A stretch of 64,000 bases of DNA from contig VYZB01000077.1 in assembly GCA_013397455.1 (NCBI GenBank), positions 1 to 64,000 on the forward strand, given 5' to 3'. This document shows, piece by piece, positions 25,862 to 39,600 of this stretch. The DNA comes from Crotophaga sulcirostris (taxonomy: Eukaryota; Chordata; Aves; Cuculiformes; Crotophagidae). Numbering within the stretch: position 1 is the first letter of the stretch; each line of letters opens with the position of its first letter. The notes beneath the pieces were generated by a model that saw only the letters and a program-made list of their open reading frames with translations, was not told the origin of the DNA and did no database searches. Position numbers and translations under genes: made by a program.

Positions 25862-26370
25862 CACAAACTCATAGAAGCATTTAGGTTGGAAAACACCCTT
25901 AAGATCATTGAGTACAACGGCTAACCTAACACTACCAAATCTACCACTCAACCATGCCCCTAAGCACCATGTCTACATGTCTTCTAAATACCTCTGGGGA
26001 TGGTGACTCCACAACTTCTCTGGGTAGCCTCTTCTAGTGCTTGGTAACCCTTTCGGTGAACAATTTTCCTAATATCCAATCTAAACCTCCCCTGGTGCAA
26101 CTTGAGACCATTTCCTCTCGTCCCATCACCTGTCACTTGGGAGAAGAGACCAACACCCACCTCACTACAGCCTCCTTTCAGGCAGTTGTAGACAGTGATG
26201 AGGTCTCCCCTCAGCCTCATTTTCTCCAAACTAAACAGCCCTGGTTCCCTCAGCCACTCCTCATAAGACTCATTCTCTAGACTCTTCACCAGTTTCATTG
26301 CTGTTTGGATGAGCTCTAGTACCTTAATGTCTTTCTCGTAATGAGGGGCCTAAATCTGAACACAACAGAG
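25862..26370 (-). mobile_element. CR1 LINE, 5'-truncated
   Basis: The minus-strand element has its 3' terminus at the left (CATAGAAGCATTTAGGTTGG, then CCCTTAAGATCATTGAG). It continues through CTGGTGCAACTTGAGACCATT, GTCACTTGGGAGAAGAGACC, GGTCTCCCCTCAGCCTCATTT and the CTCAGCCACTCCTCATAAG motif. It belongs to the same subtype as the copies at 32.2 and 46.6 kb. Open frames run along both strands for about 300 bases, but these are shadows of the conserved LINE 3' end. Confidence 0.93.
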
Positions 26371-29300
26371 AAGATGAATGCATGTCTTCAGTACTATAAC
26401 TAACAGATAGGTCCAAGTTGCAACTATTTTATTAAAGCTTCAGTTACCAATATTACAGTTTGAGATGAAAACATTTCCTTCTCTTGCCTGAAAATAACAG
26501 ATGATTGTCAAGAAAAAAAAAGGCCTTTATTTGTTTTAATATTTTAACATAGGTAGTCATCATATAACTTTGAGGAAAAATAATTTAAATCGAAAACTTT
26601 TTGTTGTAATTACCTCTATTTACTGAGTCTCATTCCAAAATAACCCTTTCCTCGGAGTATCTCCTGTTGCTTTAAATATTAGTTGCACTAGACCAGTAAA
26701 GCACTAGAGGGAGCTCCAAGACAGACTCAAAGTTAGCTCTCGCCAAAAAGTGGAGGCTTTGCTCAGGAGGAGGCGTAACTGTGAGCACAAACCAGTATGT
26801 CTGCAAGGGTTGCATTTGCCTTCAGTGCTGTCTCTCATGGCTATCACCATTTTAGTCTTGTGGAGTTGATAATACTCTACTGTGCAATAGCCACCAGATG
26901 TTTTGGTGATAATTCAACTACCGTGCGTCGCCTCTCACAGTTTGGCAGAAAAGAGCTGAAAGCTGCTGTGCAGAATAAGGTTTCCTGGTTGGGACCTTAC
27001 ATGATCAAATGACTAAAGACTATTTTTCACATAAGCAAAAGAAGCAAAATAAGGCTGCAAAACGGTCTTAATTAATGTATTTTTATTTTAATGTCAAAAC
27101 GCTTGATTCTGCACTGTTAAGTTATTGAATTAACTTTTTGGATGCAATACATTATTGTATGCAAAAGAGTCTGTTAGACTTTAATTTTAGAAAATGAGCA
27201 GGCGTTTTGCACTTCAAAACAAATGTTGAATGGCAAAAGAAAAATGCAAAACATTAGAAACAACTAGGCTTTTTCAGTGACATGTCACCTGAAGAAAGTA
27301 AACAGTTAAACTTAAAGGCTTGGTATGATTGCTCTGGAAATTATGAGGTGCAATACATAAGTAGAAAGTCTCATCTTTGGAATTCAGTCTCTGTAGAGGT
27401 CCTCCTAGGATTTTTCAGTATACAGAATCAGGACTATTTCTTTTTTGTTGTGTTTTAGACGGTTCTTTGTATAAAGAGTTTGTCTCATTTGTACTGCAAA
27501 TAAAAATGTTGTAGCAAGTAGAGCCTATAGGGAGATAGGCTACAGCAGAGCGAAAGAAATAACTCATGTGCAGGTATTACCTCAGAATTATCATGAGTAG
27601 TCTTAAGAGCCTTAGATTGAGACTCTGACACAGAAGGAAACTACTTTACTCCAGCTTATCTCTGTCAGTGGTGAGTACTATATACTGCACTGTAGAGGCT
27701 CCTAAACAGTGTTCATGACATGAACTTCCTCTAGAGAATCTTTTCCCGAAGTTAATAATTGCTTTGCTAAACCATGAGGATTTCTAGCATTTAGTCTCTG
27801 GATTTAGCTCAGCAGTCAGCCCAGAAGCTGGCAATAACTGATCCCGTCCTACTTTTGAATATTTTATATCAACAGAATTTTACTAACAACATTGAGGGGG
27901 GTGTTTATCATTATTTCCAATTGGCAACCAATCATCTTTCAATTCAGTTAGAAACCTATCAGGGAAAAAACACTTAAAAGTCAACAAGAAGAACACAGAA
28001 GGAATTCACAGCTCGCCATTCTGCCTTCCAATGTCTCTCCCCCCTAAATTTAACAGTTCCAAATTTACGCCTGTAGCCTTCAGAGACAAAGATTTGTAGA
28101 AGATTTTAATAATGCCTGCCTCTCTTATTTTTCTCCAGATTTTTAGATCCTTCCTCAGAGAAGAAACTTGCTTTTCAAATTTTCCTCTGATCTTTTCAGC
28201 CTGAGAAACTCCTCCTCATGCGAGCTTCAGTGTAAATGTTTGTTGCTCTCTAACAGCCACTCATTGGATGACACTCTGCCAGTGTTATGACAAACACTTT
28301 CAACCAAGCCCTTACCATAAAATCAATTGCCTTCTCCATATTCAAAGTATCCATTTGAAACAGTATCTTTAAAATAAAATCATATTCACAACTAGACAGA
28401 CCTCCCAGCTAAACGAGCTGTTTCCCCTCTCTTATAATTTCTCCCAGGTGGTGTTAACTGTTTTTCATACTCTGCCCCTCTACAGGCATACAACAAAATT
28501 CTCCTGTATTGCTTCATTTATTTGTCATTCACCATAGGACGTGTAGCATGAACCTGTCAGCCCAGCCTCCATCCAGGACTCATTGGAGATGACTGCTGAT
28601 CTACAGGGCTGTATAGGAATATCTCATGTTATGAAAACATAATGTGTATTCCAATAACGTCTTCTTCATTAAACTCACAACAGCACCAATTTCAATAGAC
28701 CCTAGAATCCTAGCATAATAAAAAAAAATCCTATTCTCAGATTGTCTATCTTAGAATTTCAGTAAAGTTTAAAAGTATCATTGTGTCCCTTCAGACCCAA
28801 CAAACACTAAAAAAAATCTATTATTCTATATTTAATTTGTGGATTTTATTCGAAGTGCTGTGTTGGGGTTTGCAGTCCCAAATGACAGTTGCGGTTATCA
28901 TAGAATATTTGAATATTGTGGGGCCTTGCAGGAACTAAGAATAAAAAAATCTCTTTTAACAATGGAAGTGTTCTCAGTAGTAAGACCCAGGATTTCATTA
29001 CCTTCAAAACTAAATATAATAAAAAAAAACACTTTAAGATGAGTTAGAATTCTTTGGAACGGATTCTGATCTGTTGATTTTCCAGCTGTACAGCTAAAAT
29101 AGAGCAATCAAGGAATAATACACTCCAGACAGTGCATGTTGGTATGATTATTGCATGCCTCAGGTGGTATTATATAACTTAAAGTCAGTGAACTTGAACC
29201 ACCCAAGAAGAAGAAGAATTACTCCATCAGCATTCCCTGGGAAGTGAGCATGCTATTGTGGAGAAATTAAAGCAGACCTGTGTAAGCACTCAGTTCTAGG

Positions 29301-29404
29301 CAGCTTATGAAACACCACTTTTTGTTCATTTGTTTGGAGGTTTTTTGGTGAAAGAGAATCATAAAACACATATTTGCATAAAACAAGACATTGGTGAGAC
29401 ACAG
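26371..29404. other. Intergenic DNA, no gene recognised
   Basis: No gene or repeat family was recognised. A CTCF-like motif lies at 26700-26714 and homeobox-type TTAATTAA at 27069-27075. The 26690-27020 part is richer in CpG than its surroundings, but no transcript can be supported. Confidence 0.55.
26700..26714 (+). promoter_or_regulatory. Possible CTCF-binding core
   Basis: AGCACTAGAGGGAGC fits most positions of the CTCF core consensus (C-A-S-Y-A-G-R-K-G-G followed by R-S), with a mismatch at the first C. Single motif matches occur often by chance. Confidence 0.25.
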
Positions 29405-29585
29405 TGGGGAAGGAAGGAAGGAAGGAAGGAAGGAAGGAAGGAAGGAAGGAAGGAAGGAAGGAAGGAAGGAAGGAAGGAAGGNNNNNNNNNNNNNNNNNNN
29501 NNNNNNNNNNNNNNNNNNNNNNNNNNAGGAAGGAAGGAAGGAAGGAAGGAAGGAAGGGGGGGGGGGGGGGAGGGAGGGAGGGAGG
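29405..29585 (+). repeat. (GGAA)n microsatellite with 45-base gap, then G15 and (AGGG)n
   Basis: Perfect GGAA units run from about 29405 to 29481. The undetermined bases 29482-29526 follow, then more GGAA units to about 29555, an uninterrupted run of 15 G (29556-29570) and AGGG units to about 29585. The same repeat stands on both sides of the gap, so the true array length is unknown. The G15/AGGG part can be expected to form quadruplexes, and such tracts often break sequencing reads, which probably explains the gap. Open frames across this array are artefacts. Confidence 0.97.
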
Positions 29586-32205
29586 ATTTTCCTAAGTGAA
29601 CCACTGCAATGTACTCCAGCTGTGATCTAATCAGAGTTTCCAGCTGAACAAGTACAAGTGTGACAGTTCAGAAAAGAGCTTTAGTTCTCTCTCAGCAGTG
29701 CACCTGAACTCCTGCTTCATCTTGAGCAGAAAAAGGGTCTTCTCCATTCTTTTCAAGAATAAATATTTAAAATGTGTTTAATATCACACCTAAAGTTTAT
29801 TTTTTTCTTTCAAATTGTACTATTTTTCCAAGAAACATTTTTTTTGTTTTACAGATAGCCCTATGCAGCGCTATCGTATCCATAGAAAACCAAAACAAGA
29901 AAAAAATAAAATCAAAAAACTAGAAAGCTTTATACATATTCAGTGCATCAGTTTATAAGCAGAGAATCAATTTTGTGTGCAGATCCAGCTACAGGCCATA
30001 TGATTAAACTTGTTACTCACCACGCTAATGACCCCCTAAACTTTTAGAGAAAGGTTCTGTGTTACCTTGTGGTACAGATCTCAAGAAAGGAACTCAAAGA
30101 TTTTTTTTTGACTTTGATGTTGGATGGCTATGACAACTATCTTTGAATATACATATCAAAGCTTAGGAATCGTTCTTGAAGGGTTTACACTTGAGATATC
30201 TATGTTTCCATTCTGAGTTGTTTTGCTCACCAGTTTCCATATTGTGAATAGCAATACTGATCTTTCTCATATTACACACATGCAATGGGTGTGATATAAA
30301 AAGTATTTGTGATTAAATTTTCTTAGCTGAAGCTAGTATACATATACAAGATGTCTACTGTCATCTTAACCATATTAGGCCCAAGATATGTTTTCTCTAC
30401 CATAATCACGAAAGTAGAGTTTTGACAAAGCATTTGTGCACTGATTTCGCAGATTTTCTTGAGTGTTTTGCGCCATAACACAGAGAATTAACAGGTCTTT
30501 TTAAAACCCAACAAATGTAGATCTGTCCAGAAACCTTTGGATATAAAATGGATATAATAACAAATAAGCATATTCTAAAACTCAAATATAAATCTTTACA
30601 CCTCTAGACAAGATTTCAGAGACTAAATTTGTGTCCCCCACTCCTTGTCAGAGGATACAGAGTGGCATTCCGTTGGCCCTTAGTGCCATAAAGGGTGCCA
30701 TAGAGTGGTTCACTTGGTCAACATGTTTCTAGGGGACTATGGAGTCTAGAGAAGACCCATTCCTTTTTGAAGTTGAAGGTGGACACAAGACAAATTATAC
30801 AACAGGATCTCAAGTGGCAATAAATGTTCATGTTTGTGGTATTACACCATACTTGCCTTCAAAGCTTTTACTTCAAGTTCTCTGTTTTGAATCTCAGTCC
30901 TTAGTTCATCCACAAGACCACAAATCACATATGTCTTGGTTTCATCTTAAAGCTAGGACTTTAGTGTCACAGCCACAAAGGGAAGATTAGAGGAGAAGGG
31001 CATGCTGGAAGAATAGAAAGAAGGAGAGATACGGCAAAGCTTAGATGACCCCCAGGGTCATCTCCTGCTTCTTCTAGATTGTTCTGAGCACTTTCAAATA
31101 CTCTCATCCAAGCTTAGTTCTCAACAGTTTAGATAGAAGAATAGAAGAGAATTCATGTGCAAGTTCAGGAGCAAATATGAAAGGAAAGAAGTTATTTGTC
31201 TCAGAGTCAAAATAGCTCTTGATAGTATTGGGTACAAATATGTTACACCAGAAGAAGTGCAACAAATATAACAGCAAAAATACCAGACACTTCTCATTTA
31301 CCAGAATCTAGCATTTCAATAAAAAGACAGAAAAATGAGAGTAGCCTCTGCAAATCTATGTATTCGTTGTGGGTTAATGAAAGTTTAATAATGGGTTTGC
31401 TGAATTGTACTCAATCATCAAGTGCCAAAGCCTATCCTGGCCTGGCCAGGATTGTCAGCATTACTTGATCTTCTGTTTTCTTTGGCATAGACTGCAATTT
31501 CCTTCACTTCGATCTGGAATTACTTTACAGTTTCCTTCACTTCTATCTGGAATTAGTTTGCACATAAGGAGCTACAAATAGAACAAAACAAAATAAATCA
31601 ATTAGCTGTTGGCATAAAAATAAATATTGGTCATCTCAATATTTAATTAGATGTGCAACTTAACATGTGAAGCATGAACAAAAGAGTCATTGCCTTGCAG
31701 TGATTAGAGGTAGTTCATCAGTAGGCAGCTAGCTGCACTGCTTGCACCAAGGATTCTGGTTTTCATACTCCTGGAGTGGAAGTATCAATAACTTTACCTC
31801 TTTACTGAGATTACTTCTCAAGCTTTGAGAGTTTCTTTTTCAAAATATATATGTAAATCAAATGGAATAGCTTTCTGGAGTTGTTCGATTATTTCAGAAT
31901 GAATGATATTTTTGCAGCCACAAATAAGGTGACTCTTCAGAGTGCAGTGCAAAAATACCTAAGCTTGTTCTGGAACCAGTCATTAATATGGCCACATCTG
32001 GCCTGCTTAACATCCCAGCTAGTGTTGCTGGGCACAGTTCAGCATTAACACAGCCTTTTTGCTTCCAGACCCTGTCTCACATCTATGCGCAACACAGTGC
32101 TTTACTGAATGGAAATACCATTATGTTCACACTGCTCTTGTGGATCTCTTAACACATCATTGCATTACTCTGGGCAAGTACTCACAAACTAAACCATAAA
32201 ATATT
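29586..32205. other. Intergenic DNA, no gene recognised
   Basis: AT-rich sequence without a supported gene. The only structure noted is a 33-base tandem duplication at 31498-31563. Confidence 0.6.
31498..31563. repeat. 33-bp tandem duplication
   Basis: Two adjacent 33-base units, 31498-31530 and 31531-31563, both begin TTTCCTTCACTTC and share ATCTGGAATTA. They differ at only a few positions, which indicates a local duplication of moderate age. Confidence 0.85.
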
Positions 32206-33655
32206 TAGAATCATAAAATCGCTTAGTTTGGAAAACACCCTTAAGATCATTGAGTCCAACAGTTAACCTAACACTGCCAAGTTCACCACTAAACCATGTC
32301 CCTAAACACAATGTCTACCCATTTTTTAATACCTCAGGGATGGTGACTCAACTACTTCCCCCAGCAGCCTGTTCCAAACAACCCTTGTGGTGCACAAACT
32401 TTTCCTAAGATCCAATTGAAACCTCCCCTGGTGCAACTTGAGGCCATTTCCTCTCATCCAATCACTTGTTACTTGGGAGAAGAGACCAACACCCATGTAA
32501 CTACAACCTCCTTTCAGGTAGTTGTAGAAAGTGATAAGGTCTTCTCTCAGCCTCATTTTCTCCAGATTGAACAACCCCAGTTCCCTCAGTCACTCCTCAT
32601 AAGACTTGTTCTCCAGATGCTTCGTAAGCTTCATTGCACTTTTTTTTGCACACGCTCCAGCACCCCAATATCTTTCTTGCAGTGAGGGGCACAAAACTGA
32701 ACACAGTATTCAAGATGCAGCCTCACCAGTGCTGAGTACAGAGTACAATCACTCCCGTACTCCTAGTGGCTACAACATTTCTGATAATGGCCAGGATGCT
32801 ATTGGCCTTCCTGGGCTACCTGGACTCCCTGATGGCTCATATTCAGCTGGTTGTCAACCAACACCCCCAGACCCTTTTACACCAGGCAGCTTTCCAGCCA
32901 CTCTTCCCCAAACCTGTAGCATTGCATGGGGGTTTTGTGACCCAGGTGCAGGATCTGACACTTAGCCTCATTGAACCTCATACAATTGGCCTTGGCCCAT
33001 TGATCCAACCTGTCCAGATCCCTCTGTAGAGCCTTCCTTCCCTCCCCTCAGATAAGCATTCGCACCCAACTTGGTGTCATCTGCAAGCTTAGTGAGGGTG
33101 CACTCGATCCCTTCATCCAGATCATTGATAAAGAAATTAAACAGAACTAGTCCCAACACCAAGCCCCAAGGAACACCACTTGTGACTGGTCACCAACAGG
33201 ATTTAACTGCATTCACCACAATTCTTTAGGCCTGGCCATCCAGTCAGTTTTTTATCCAGGAAGAAATAGGCCTGTCCAAGCCATGAGCCGCCAGTTTCTC
33301 CAGGAGAATGCTACGGCAAAAGGTGTCAAAGTCTTTACTAAAGTATAGGTAAACAGCAATTGCAGGCTTTCCCTCATCTACCAAGCAGATCACCTTGTCA
33401 TAGAACAAGATCAGATGAGTTAAGCAGAACCTGCCTTTCATAAACCCGTCCTGGCTGAGACTGTTCACCTCATTGTCCTGTACATGCCACGTGATGGTGC
33501 TCAAGATTATTTGCTCCATTATGTTTCCTGGTACTGAGGTCAGGCTGACAGGCCTGTTGTTCCTGAAATCCTCCTTCTGGCGCTTTCATGTAGATGGGTG
33601 TCAAATTTGCTAACCTCCAGTCAAGTGGGACCTACCTGGTTACCCAGGATTGTTG
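32206..33655 (-). mobile_element. CR1 LINE, longest copy in the window, degenerate reverse transcriptase
   Basis: A 1.45 kb minus-strand CR1, 3' end at the left (TCATAAAATCGCTTAGTTTGG). The C-terminal half of the reverse transcriptase is readable in pieces. The first piece, 33244-33519, starts MEQIIL, includes GFMKGRFCLTHLI, then YLYFSKDFDT where active copies have YLDFSKAFDT (33322-33355), and LLEKLAAHGLDR. The second piece, 32968-33162, contains [19 protein letters not shown] and LADD in place of the catalytic YADD (33073-33092). The active-site substitutions, frameshift between the pieces and missing 5' part show that it is inactive. The left 450 bases share their subtype with the 25.9 kb copy. 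Confidence 0.95.
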
Positions 33656-36600
33656 ATAAATAATTGCCTTTGTGAAAATTTCACCTTAGGGGCTTGGAAA
33701 GTAGGCAAATCAATTTCCACTAGACTGATTTGGGAGCCAGAGTTAAAATTTATACGTTTTTAACTTTCTTAAACACATTGTCTAAGCAAACCAGTTCCTC
33801 TCATGATAAAACATCTAAGTGCCAACTTTCAGGCTGTTTGCCTGTCACAAGTACCATGCTAACTTGAACTGCATGTTCAGGGCCACAGCCAAGGGTGCAG
33901 AAAAGGTTAGAGAATGAGCACAAGGGGCAAAACCCCACGAGGGTGTGGGGTTTAAGCCAATATGAATGTGGACCTGTCCTGGGATTCTCATGCCTTCAGG
34001 TATGGAAAAAGAGAGGTTGGATTTGTATTTCTGGTCCTTCATCAAGTGATGGATTCCAGCCTCTCTAGCGTCACACAGTCACTTTACTCATTTTTCAGAT
34101 AATACAATTGTGCGTTATATTCATTATATCCACAATCACAATCCCTTTCAGGTATAATAGTATCTCAGGATCCAAAATCACATGGGTGTATCAGAGAGCA
34201 GGTAGCAACTCAAATCTAAATACCTAATTGCTACATAGCAAGGAACATGGAATAACACTCTGACAGCTCCCCTTGTCCTTAAGAATAAGACATTTAGACA
34301 GTGTCTGTCATACCAAACAGCTATTGGATTTTACTTACCTGAGCCACATACAGTACATCAAAGTAACAAGCTGAGTATTTCATTTCCTCCATTCAGTAGT
34401 GCAGCACAGATTTAGGCCCAATAAAGTCAACAAAGACAAAAATTAGTCTTTTGTCTAGTTAGTCCTTTTCTGAACTAATATTGTGTTCTCTCACAAGACT
34501 TCTAACAAATGGATGCTTTAACAAACAGCAGTACTCAAAAGATTTAAATTCAAAGCTGTCACAAATAAGCCAATTTACTATAAATAATATCACATGAGGA
34601 GTTAACATTATGCACAAATAAAAAATAAACCATCTTCAGTTTTCCACAAGCATGATCATCAGAAAATGCACAACAGCCATGTTACGGGTAAGTTCAAATG
34701 AATGTTTACATCTTTCCTGCAAAACCATGTTCTTTAGTACCATCCAAATGCATGAACTACAAAAAGACTAATGATGTAATTGAAGCAATGCTACATCCAA
34801 ATTTATTTCCTCTTAGGAGACCCTTATCTGTTAATGATGATCTGTTGAGAAAAACTGCCATGGCTAGCATGATAGTTTTATCAGAAGGAAGGACACAAAG
34901 GGACATGCAATACTGCAGAGCCTTCCATTAAATGATAAGAAATAAATGAAGTTTCAAGAGTTTTCTGAGAAGGATGACCAAATGGGAATTCTGATACAAA
35001 CACTAAATTGACAAATACACTATACAGAAATGTCCTCGGCTTACCCCTCATCACACTAGGTACTCTGGTCTGACAAATAAGAAGATCTGCTGGAGAAATG
35101 GCTCGACTATTCTTACACCATCTGACTCATTTTCTTTGTCATAAGACTCAAGCACCAGGTTCAGTCACCACAGTTCAATGAAATAGGGTGCCTCAGCTGA
35201 GCTGTGGGAGCAAGCCAGGAACAGCTTTCAAACTTTATCTTGTAATAGCTAAAATGGATTCACTAGAACATCTTTCATCGCAGTCTGAGAGCATTTTTTA
35301 CTTTGCATTTGCAATGGGCCAGAAGCACTCCTCAAAATGGTTATCACCGTTCAGCTGATGCATTACGCAAGCAACTGCAACTCCATCCATCTTGAGCCCT
35401 GGAAGCTTCCAGACACAGGCTGTCACTCAACTGTTTGCAACAACTCCAGCAAGCTATGATTACTGAACTTGAAGGATATAGAAAAGGAAGATCAAAAAAT
35501 CAGAGAAGACCAGAAGAAAAATCAATGTGTATGTAAAGCAAAGGTAGAACAAGCAAAAAAAAAGTGTATTCACACTATTGAAGAACATACCTGTAGCTTC
35601 CACATCTCAAATTAAGTATACCAAACTCGTGTCAATGCCTTTGAACTTTCAGCACAAAGGTACTTCCTCTTAAGAGAATACAGAGTTAGAAGAGATGAGA
35701 GAGACTGTGGATAACCAAGTCTTCCAGTGCTCACTCCCAGTTCCATCAGTGACCTGCTGTGCAATCTTTGCTCACACTTGGGGAAAATTCAGAAATAATA
35801 CAAATTGCATGTCTGTAACTGGTGTGAGTCAGCCAATTTGCAGCTGGATAAAACCCTAATCATCCCATCAGTTATATGGTACAAATCAGAATTTGTGATG
35901 ATTTAACTAGGGGAGAGTACAAAAGAGAGCCAAGATCCATCCCCAGTGAAGCCATTAGGAAAATATTTCAATCCTGAGTTTTGTGAAAGAATAGATGCTA
36001 TACTGAAGGAGTAAAGGGGAGAGTATGCTAAAAAAAAAAGTAACAAAAACAAAACGACAAAAAGAAACAAAATAAAGGAATATTTATCATTAAATTAATG
36101 TTTGTTTATCAGTTGAACTCTCAGATATGTGGGTTTTCTTTCATTATGTATAAGGCACTTGTCATTTTCTCCTAGTGCTTCAGATTCAGCAAAGTCTGTC
36201 ATATTTTTAAGACACTAATAAATATAAATGTTCAATTTCCTTTCAAAATAAGTACTGTAAAGGTAGTGTCAAGGAAGACACTGCTTTTTGCTTTTTCAAA
36301 ATTCTCAAAATATTTATCAGAACATAATTCTTAATAAAAATGTTTTCAACCATTCAACCATTTCAAGTAGTAAAAATGTCAAAAATGTCAAGTTCAGTAG
36401 TTTGGCTCCCTGGCTGCAGCAGAAGGGCCACTCTCTCAGCACACCAAAAGCCAGAAATGAGTAACAAAACAAAGAACAGTTTTTATTTCACTCTTTAGCG
36501 GATTTTTTGTTTCCTCTTGAAGCTGAGAAAGGATTCAGAAAGTACCCTGGGCATCACAAAGGAGCAATATGTGAGCAGAAAAAGCAAAGTGAGGCAGAAG

Positions 36601-39600
36601 TGATGCTGTTCTAACAGCTATTCTTCCTCCATCCCTAGAGTGTTTCTTCTCATCTTCTCTCCCCAGCACCACCTCCTTGTTGGAGATCATGGCCCAGGTG
36701 AAAGCTCACAAGGTGGGAAGCCACATGAGTATCAACAAGCTAGAGGGGAATGCGTACACAGCAACAGCAGGTTCAGCTGACAGAAGTACAGCAAACGAGG
36801 AATGAGGAAGCAGGCTGCACCTGTGCACACAGGTGGGCAGGTGATGGCCCATCTCTTTCCAGGGAAACTGGCAAAACAAAGGAAAAGAACCTGGATGAGC
36901 CTCAGTGGCTACAAAGATAATGAAGTTTGAGGATGTGGAGGTATGAAAGCTTTAAAGCAATAACCACAGGTTTATTTTTGCCTTCCCTTTTAACTGTTCT
37001 GCTTCTGTCTATATCTCTGTTGCTCATCTTTCTCCCTTCTGCTGAAGCATAAAATAGGGGACATATTTTTACTGAGACATAGTGTGACTACCCAGCTTGC
37101 AAACCAAACCACAAGGTAGATCTGTTAGTTCCCTTCAACACAGATGCCTTTTAACCTACTCTGATAGTGTTATAACTTAAAAAGTGTAGAAGAGCTTACT
37201 GAGCATGGAAGGATGCTGTGCTTTACATTCACATCTCAGGTTATTTCACTGCATGGAAAAAAATATGACTTAGGAAAGAAACGGACTGAGCTGTTTGCAA
37301 ATAGTTGGAATTTAAATGCAGAATAAAAGAGAAGTGCTAGTATTTAAAACTAACTGGAGCACATGAGGTAAACCAGTCTGCAATATTTTCATGTTTTCCA
37401 TTACACTAGCCTACACTCTCTTGACTTTTAGCTCTGTCCCCAACTCAAGGTCAGGACTGTTTACATCCAGACAAGTTTATTGCCTCTAGTTTCACTAAGA
37501 TTTTTACTAAGTTATTAAATTTACATGCAGTATTTGTAACAATTAAATACAAACTTTCAACAAGGTCTACTTTAGACATTAAGTCGCCTGTGTGTCCAAA
37601 AGGGTCTTTACAACATTTGGCTAATAAAACCACTGGCCGCAGAGATACTCCTACAGCTCAACAGAGTTAACTCAAATAGTTCTGCACAGTATTCTTTGAC
37701 ACATTCCTACCATAATAGGTATTATGAATATGGCATTTATGCTCCCTGGCATTGTCTTCAAAAATATATCACAATTAATCCAGAGTTTCTGCATTACAAA
37801 CACAAGAAAACTGAATTTTCTTAACTGCCAAGAATAGAGACTAAGATGGACAACAATAAAATAGAGAATAAAAAGAAATATACTTTGCCCAAGGGTAAAG
37901 TAAGTGTTTTGTGCATTAGATAGGCATTTTAAATGAAAAAAATATGAGCCCTTAGACAAGATCATAGTGACCTGGATGTGCAAAATGCTGAGCCATACAT
38001 TGGTCCTTCTAGGGAGAGATTTTAGGAAACTGGTATCTCCACTAACTGTCCTCTAGTCATTATGCATGTAGGTACAAACTGTAAATGAGTCAATAATTAA
38101 TTAAGAAATTAACTGAGAAAATCCCTCATCTGTTATTTCTTTCTTTTCCACTGTTGTTTTCTTCTATGTTGCACAATAGTAAAGTGCAAGTCTTTTGCAG
38201 TAATGAATTTCATTAAAATGCTGGTTTGAAATCATTTAGCTTACTATCATCATCTTGCAATTATTCTGCTTAATCTTTACTATGTTAACTAACCACAGCT
38301 GTTTCCCTTGGCTCATCAGTAATGCCTTCTGAACTTGTGTTCCTCTTTGGAGGACCTGAACTCTTCCTGGAAGGCAGAGCAGAATTTTCATTTGTCATGC
38401 TTCTCTCCAAGAATCTGTAGCTGTTGATAAGTATCAGAGAATCTGCTTTTGAACACCACATGTTCGTGCTCTCTGCTCTGAAATGACGTGTTTTTCTGAA
38501 CTAAAACTTTATCTCATCAAGTGTAATTTCATTTCAAAAACATGACTTAAGCTGACAAAGACTGCACTGCAAAGTATTCTATACCTTGTCATAGCATCTT
38601 TCAGGTCATGATCTCAGAACTTAGAACATTTAAGATTAAACTTACACCTTCTGTGAGGGAAACAACTTAAAGCTGAAGAAGTGAAGACAGAAAACATTTA
38701 CTGTCCATGGAATACCTGCAGCTTGAAAGAGAACTCAGTGAGACTGATAATTCTGAAAAAAAGTCTCTTAAAATGTATTTTCCTGAAATTGCAGTAGTCA
38801 GCAAGACTATTTTATTCCCAAGATGATAATTTCTTTTGATCACACACACTGGTTTCAGCTCAGAAATAGTCAATGCTTAACTTAAGAAAAGGAATTCTTA
38901 AAAAGAGTTCTTAAAAGAAATGCATCATTTGCACACTCATTGTTCATCTCATTCTTTGGTTGATCAGAGGTAGAAAATGCATCATTCAGACTGAAAAAGA
39001 AAAAAGAATAAATAACTGTTTCCAGACATCCACATAAACAGTACACTGCCTCTTTCCCACCTTAGATTCTTGATATGCTTATAAATTTATATATCCCCAC
39101 AAAAGTACAGTTCAAGTCATCTTTTAATTCAACAGCAGAAGCTGAGCTCTAACCCATATCTTCACCTGCAGTTAAGTCTATCATTATCTGTCTCCAGGAA
39201 ATAGAGGTACTCAGCTTATCACCAGTTGTTGATGTTACTTGCTATCAAATTGACTGAAGGGAATTAAACACTGATGAACTGACCACAGAATGGCAAAAGA
39301 TCAAGAATGCTATCTTTCTTTCCCTTTAAATAAGGTATAAACCAATTAGACAAAGAAAACAAAATATCCATATCACCATTTGAGAAAGGGAGAAAAGCAT
39401 AAAGTATAAGCTAGTGTTATTCTCACATGATGGCAGAAACAATTACTAGTGACTTTTTTTCCTAATGCCAGAATACAGTGAGAGCACATGCATCAGTGAT
39501 TTACAATAGGGCATGTATTTTTAAGTTTCTGCTGAAAATCCAACTATCATTCAATTCATAAGCACTGGCAGAAAAATGGGATAAAGGCAAGACATGTTCA

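Noticed and set aside
29330..29630. GRKE-repeat and PSFL-repeat open frames
   Set aside because: Translations of the GGAA microsatellite and the undetermined bases, not proteins.
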